Part shown: positions 15,205-16,647 of the stretch, one piece after another | Layout of the letters: each line of letters begins with the position of its first letter | Position numbering within the stretch: the stretch's first letter is position 1 | Source: an uncultured Bacillota bacterium | Lineage (GTDB): Bacteria; Bacillota; Clostridia; Lachnospirales; Lachnospiraceae | DNA length: 16,647 bases | Assembly (NCBI GenBank): GCA_905200905.1 | Contig: CAJKMA010000059.1 | Location: 1 to 16,647 of the forward strand | Direction of reading: 5' to 3' | Notes under the pieces: generated by a model | The model's database searches: none | The model's input: the letters and a program-made list of their open reading frames with translations, nothing else | What the model was told of the DNA's origin: nothing | Position numbers and translations under genes: made by a program

Positions 15205-16063
15205 AGCCTTCTCCTAAGACCTCGTTCGATTCCATGATAATCACAAAAGCGTTGGGGTCAAGTTCTTTCACTACACTGCGGATGCCATACATTTGCTTGT
15301 TATTGCAGGCACACAGAACCACGTTTTTGTCCTCCTTGGAATAGCTGCCTTGAGCCTTTAAAAAAGTTGAACCTCTTCCAGTGGTGCGATCAATTTCAGC
15401 GGCCACTTCAGGGGCATAGTCTGTGACAATGAGCGCTAATTTTCCGGCGCTGATTCCGTACATAACTTTATCCACCATCGTGGAGAGAAGAAAACTGATG
15501 ATGATACCATAAATCAGGCTATCCATATCTTTTGAGACAATGAGGACACCCAGCAGTACAATTACAGCATCCAAGGCAAAAGAAATTTTTCCAATGGTCA
15601 GATGGGGGTACAGGGATTTCAAACTTAAAATAATGAAATCTGCACCTCCAGTGGAAGAATCCCGCATATAAATGAATGCAAAGCCCAGCCCAGACAGAAT
15701 GCCAGTACAGATGGCTGCCAATATCCGATCTCCCTGATATAAGGGAAAGAGAGGGGCTGCATAGTCCATGAGAAAAGACGTAATGAAAATTGTACGAACC
15801 GACCTAAGAAAAAATTGTCGCCCAAGTACCTTAAAACAGAGAAGGGCAATGGGGATATTTAGAATCATAGCAGTACGTCCAATGGGAAGTCCCCATAAAT
15901 GATAAAAAATCAGGGCAATACCATTTACTCCAACCATGGGAAACTCTGCTGCTGCAGCGAAATTATAAGTGCCAAGGGCAATGAAAATCCCACCAAGGAT
16001 ATCCACGAAAATGTCCAGACTCCATTTTTTTGCATACCAGATTTTAGAATGTGATGTTTTCAT
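15191..16063 (-). CDS. YitT-family membrane protein (DUF161 with C-terminal DUF2179)
   Basis: A 290-residue membrane protein. Multiple hydrophobic segments span about residues 17-200, including the characteristic stretch MVGVNGIALIFYHLWGLPIG, repeated in part by SSTGGADFIILSLKSLYPHLTIGK. The soluble C-terminal domain (about 215-290) contains LIVTDYAPEVAAEIDR, TGRGSTFLKAQGSY and FVIIMESNEVLGEGF, typical of DUF2179. The family is widespread in Firmicutes; its transport substrate or other role is not established. The start ATG 16063 has GGAGG 9 bases upstream; the longer reading to 16165 would cross the leader hairpin and promoter. It converges on truA with a 14-base overlap. Its leader holds a terminator-like hairpin that may control expression. 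Confidence 0.92.
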   Translation of the reverse strand: MKTSHSKIWYAKKWSLDIFVDILGGIFIALGTYNFAAAAEFPMVGVNGIALIFYHLWGLPIGRTAMILNIPIALLCFKVLGRQFFLRSVRTIFITSFLMDYAAPLFPLYQGDRILAAICTGILSGLGFAFIYMRDSSTGGADFIILSLKSLYPHLTIGKISFALDAVIVLLGVLIVSKDMDSLIYGIIISFLLSTMVDKVMYGISAGKLALIVTDYAPEVAAEIDRTTGRGSTFLKAQGSYSKEDKNVVLCACNNKQMYGIRSVVKELDPNAFVIIMESNEVLGEGFKPH

Positions 16064-16092
16064 GTGATAAACCCTCCTTTTCAAGCTGTGTC

Positions 16093-16152
16093 GAATGAAA
16101 AAAGAGCAATCACGAATTATAAAGCTATAATCCGCAAATGCTCTTTTCATTC
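16093..16152 (-). promoter_or_regulatory. Terminator-like hairpin in the leader of the YitT gene
   Basis: Read on the minus strand, an outer stem (16152-16139 with 16108-16093, two extra bases on the 3' side) encloses a 3x3 internal loop and a 10-bp inner stem (16135-16126 with 16121-16112). The inner stem has two G-U wobbles and a GCTT loop. The 3' arm of the GAGCA/TGCTC part is followed by six T residues. It lies between the predicted promoter and the ATG, so it is a candidate transcription attenuator. A simple structured leader is the alternative. Confidence 0.55.
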
Positions 16153-16154
16153 TT

Positions 16155-16184
16155 AGTATATACAAAAAGGACGGGACTGGTCAA
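16155..16184 (-). promoter_or_regulatory. Promoter of the YitT gene
   Basis: On the minus strand TTGACC (16184-16179), an 18-base spacer and TATACT (16160-16155). The predicted start near 16148 falls inside the 5' arm of the leader hairpin. Confidence 0.65.
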
Positions 16185-16207
16185 GGGGGAATTTTCATTG
16201 CTGCTGC

Positions 16208-16237
16208 TTGTAAAGACAGGAGAAATTGTGCTATACT
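16208..16237 (+). promoter_or_regulatory. Promoter of the 87-residue membrane protein gene
   Basis: TTGTAA at 16208-16213, an 18-base spacer and an extended -10 TGCTATACT with TATACT at 16232-16237. The 12 bases TTGTGCTATACT are identical to those upstream of tig. Confidence 0.65.
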
Positions 16238-16281
16238 AATTGATAATTGCTAATCTATTGAAATATAAGGAGAAATACGTT

Positions 16282-16545
16282 ATGAGTCAGGAAAAAATAG
16301 ACAAATATAAAAAAGAGAAAGCAAATCGTGAAAAAATTCAGAAAAGGGAAAAAAGAATCTTCTTTTTGGAAAAGCTGGCAATTGGTGTGGTTGTCCTGGG
16401 CATGGTGGGATGGATTGGCTATTCTGCTTATGGAGTTCTGACAAGAGAAGATCCAAATGAAGAAAAGACAGTGGTTACTACAGAGATGGACACCACAGCA
16501 ATCTCTGATTATCTGAAGGGACTGGAAGAGGAAACAGCAGAATAA
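16282..16545 (+). CDS. Small single-pass membrane protein, function unknown
   Basis: An 87-residue protein I do not recognise. The first 30 residues are highly basic and probably helical (MSQEKIDKYKKEKANREKIQ and onwards). One transmembrane segment follows at about 32-53 (LAIGVVVLGMVGWIGYSAYGVL), then an acidic, threonine-rich tail of about 33 residues ending ETAE. With the charge pattern shown, the basic N-terminus should stay inside and the tail outside. The start ATG 16282 is supported by AAGGAG with 8-base spacing; an in-frame ATG at 16240 lies too close to the promoter. It has its own promoter and a terminator directly after, so it is a real single-gene unit. Basic-TM-acidic proteins of this size can be accessory subunits of membrane complexes, but no partner is evident here. 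Confidence 0.8.
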   Translation: MSQEKIDKYKKEKANREKIQKREKRIFFLEKLAIGVVVLGMVGWIGYSAYGVLTREDPNEEKTVVTTEMDTTAISDYLKGLEEETAE

Positions 16546-16551
16546 AGGAAG

Positions 16552-16589
16552 AAAAAACAGGGGACTGTCGTATTCATATGACAGTCCCC
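16552..16589. terminator. Bidirectional terminator between converging genes
   Basis: A perfect 10-bp stem, GGGGACTGTC (16560-16569) and GACAGTCCCC (16580-16589). On the minus strand it is followed after two bases by six T residues (plus-strand A6 at 16552-16557), which suits the cold-shock gene. On the plus strand it follows the small membrane protein gene with only a weak T-rich tail. Confidence 0.85.
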
Positions 16590-16609
16590 AAATTTCGTCA
16601 TTTATAGAA

Positions 16610-16647
16610 TTATAATTTTTCTACGTTAGCTGCCTGCATTCCGCGAG
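16610..16647 (-). CDS. Cold-shock protein (CspA family), last residues only
   Basis: Reading the minus strand from the window edge gives RGMQAANVEKL followed by TAA at 16612-16610. This is the usual C-terminal end of small cold-shock domain proteins, single-strand nucleic acid binders of about 65-70 residues. Only 11 residues are visible and the RNA-binding motifs lie outside, so the call rests on this ending and on the terminator about 20 bases downstream of its stop codon. Confidence 0.65.
   Translation of the reverse strand, partial: RGMQAANVEKL

Noticed and set aside
15191..15207. Short palindrome AGGCTT-A-AAGCCT at the truA end as a terminator
   Set aside because: The stem is too short once a real loop is allowed, and no T-run follows on either strand.
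16093..16152. A known riboswitch class in the YitT leader
   Set aside because: The region is one simple hairpin with no multi-helix core or recognisable conserved motif, so only a generic attenuator is proposed.

Overview
The window looks like chromosomal DNA from a low-GC Firmicute, most likely a Lachnospiraceae gut anaerobe of the Blautia/Dorea type. This rests on A-rich Shine-Dalgarno-led genes, the protein sequences of Tig, ClpP, ClpX and Lon, the group II ECF transporter module and the YitT protein. No genus can be assigned from sequence reading alone.

Left end (1-1720): the 3' part of a large serine recombinase gene runs directly into the 3' half of an SsuA/THI5-like ABC-transporter solute-binding protein gene. 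This looks like the right-hand end of an integrated mobile element sitting inside the transporter gene, with the recombinase stop codon inside the target gene. A long near-perfect hairpin follows.

Accessory block (1731-4286): on the minus strand a small HTH regulator and a four-helix membrane protein form a two-gene unit with its own promoter. A CYTH/triphosphate-tunnel protein (minus) and a GNAT acetyltransferase (plus) diverge from overlapping promoters. A DJ-1/PfpI family protein follows.

Core run (4418-15204, all plus strand): tig, clpP, clpX, lon, ysxC (engB), a HAD-GNAT fusion gene, ecfA1, ecfA2, ecfT and truA. Gaps are mostly under 35 bases or are overlaps; the one longer gap (clpP-clpX, 106 bases) holds a strong hairpin. 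Functionally this joins a nascent-chain chaperone, two ATP-dependent proteases, a ribosome-assembly GTPase, the energising module of vitamin/metal uptake, and tRNA pseudouridylation.

Right end (15191-16647): a YitT-type membrane protein (minus) overlaps the end of truA and has a terminator-like hairpin in its leader. An 87-residue single-helix protein (plus) diverges from it. A bidirectional terminator then separates it from the C-terminal end of a cold-shock protein gene (minus) cut off by the window edge.

Most of the window is conserved housekeeping sequence. I see no clearly new multi-gene system. The points most worth a second look are the element junction, the leader hairpin of the YitT gene, the clpP-clpX hairpin, and the HAD-GNAT fusion.
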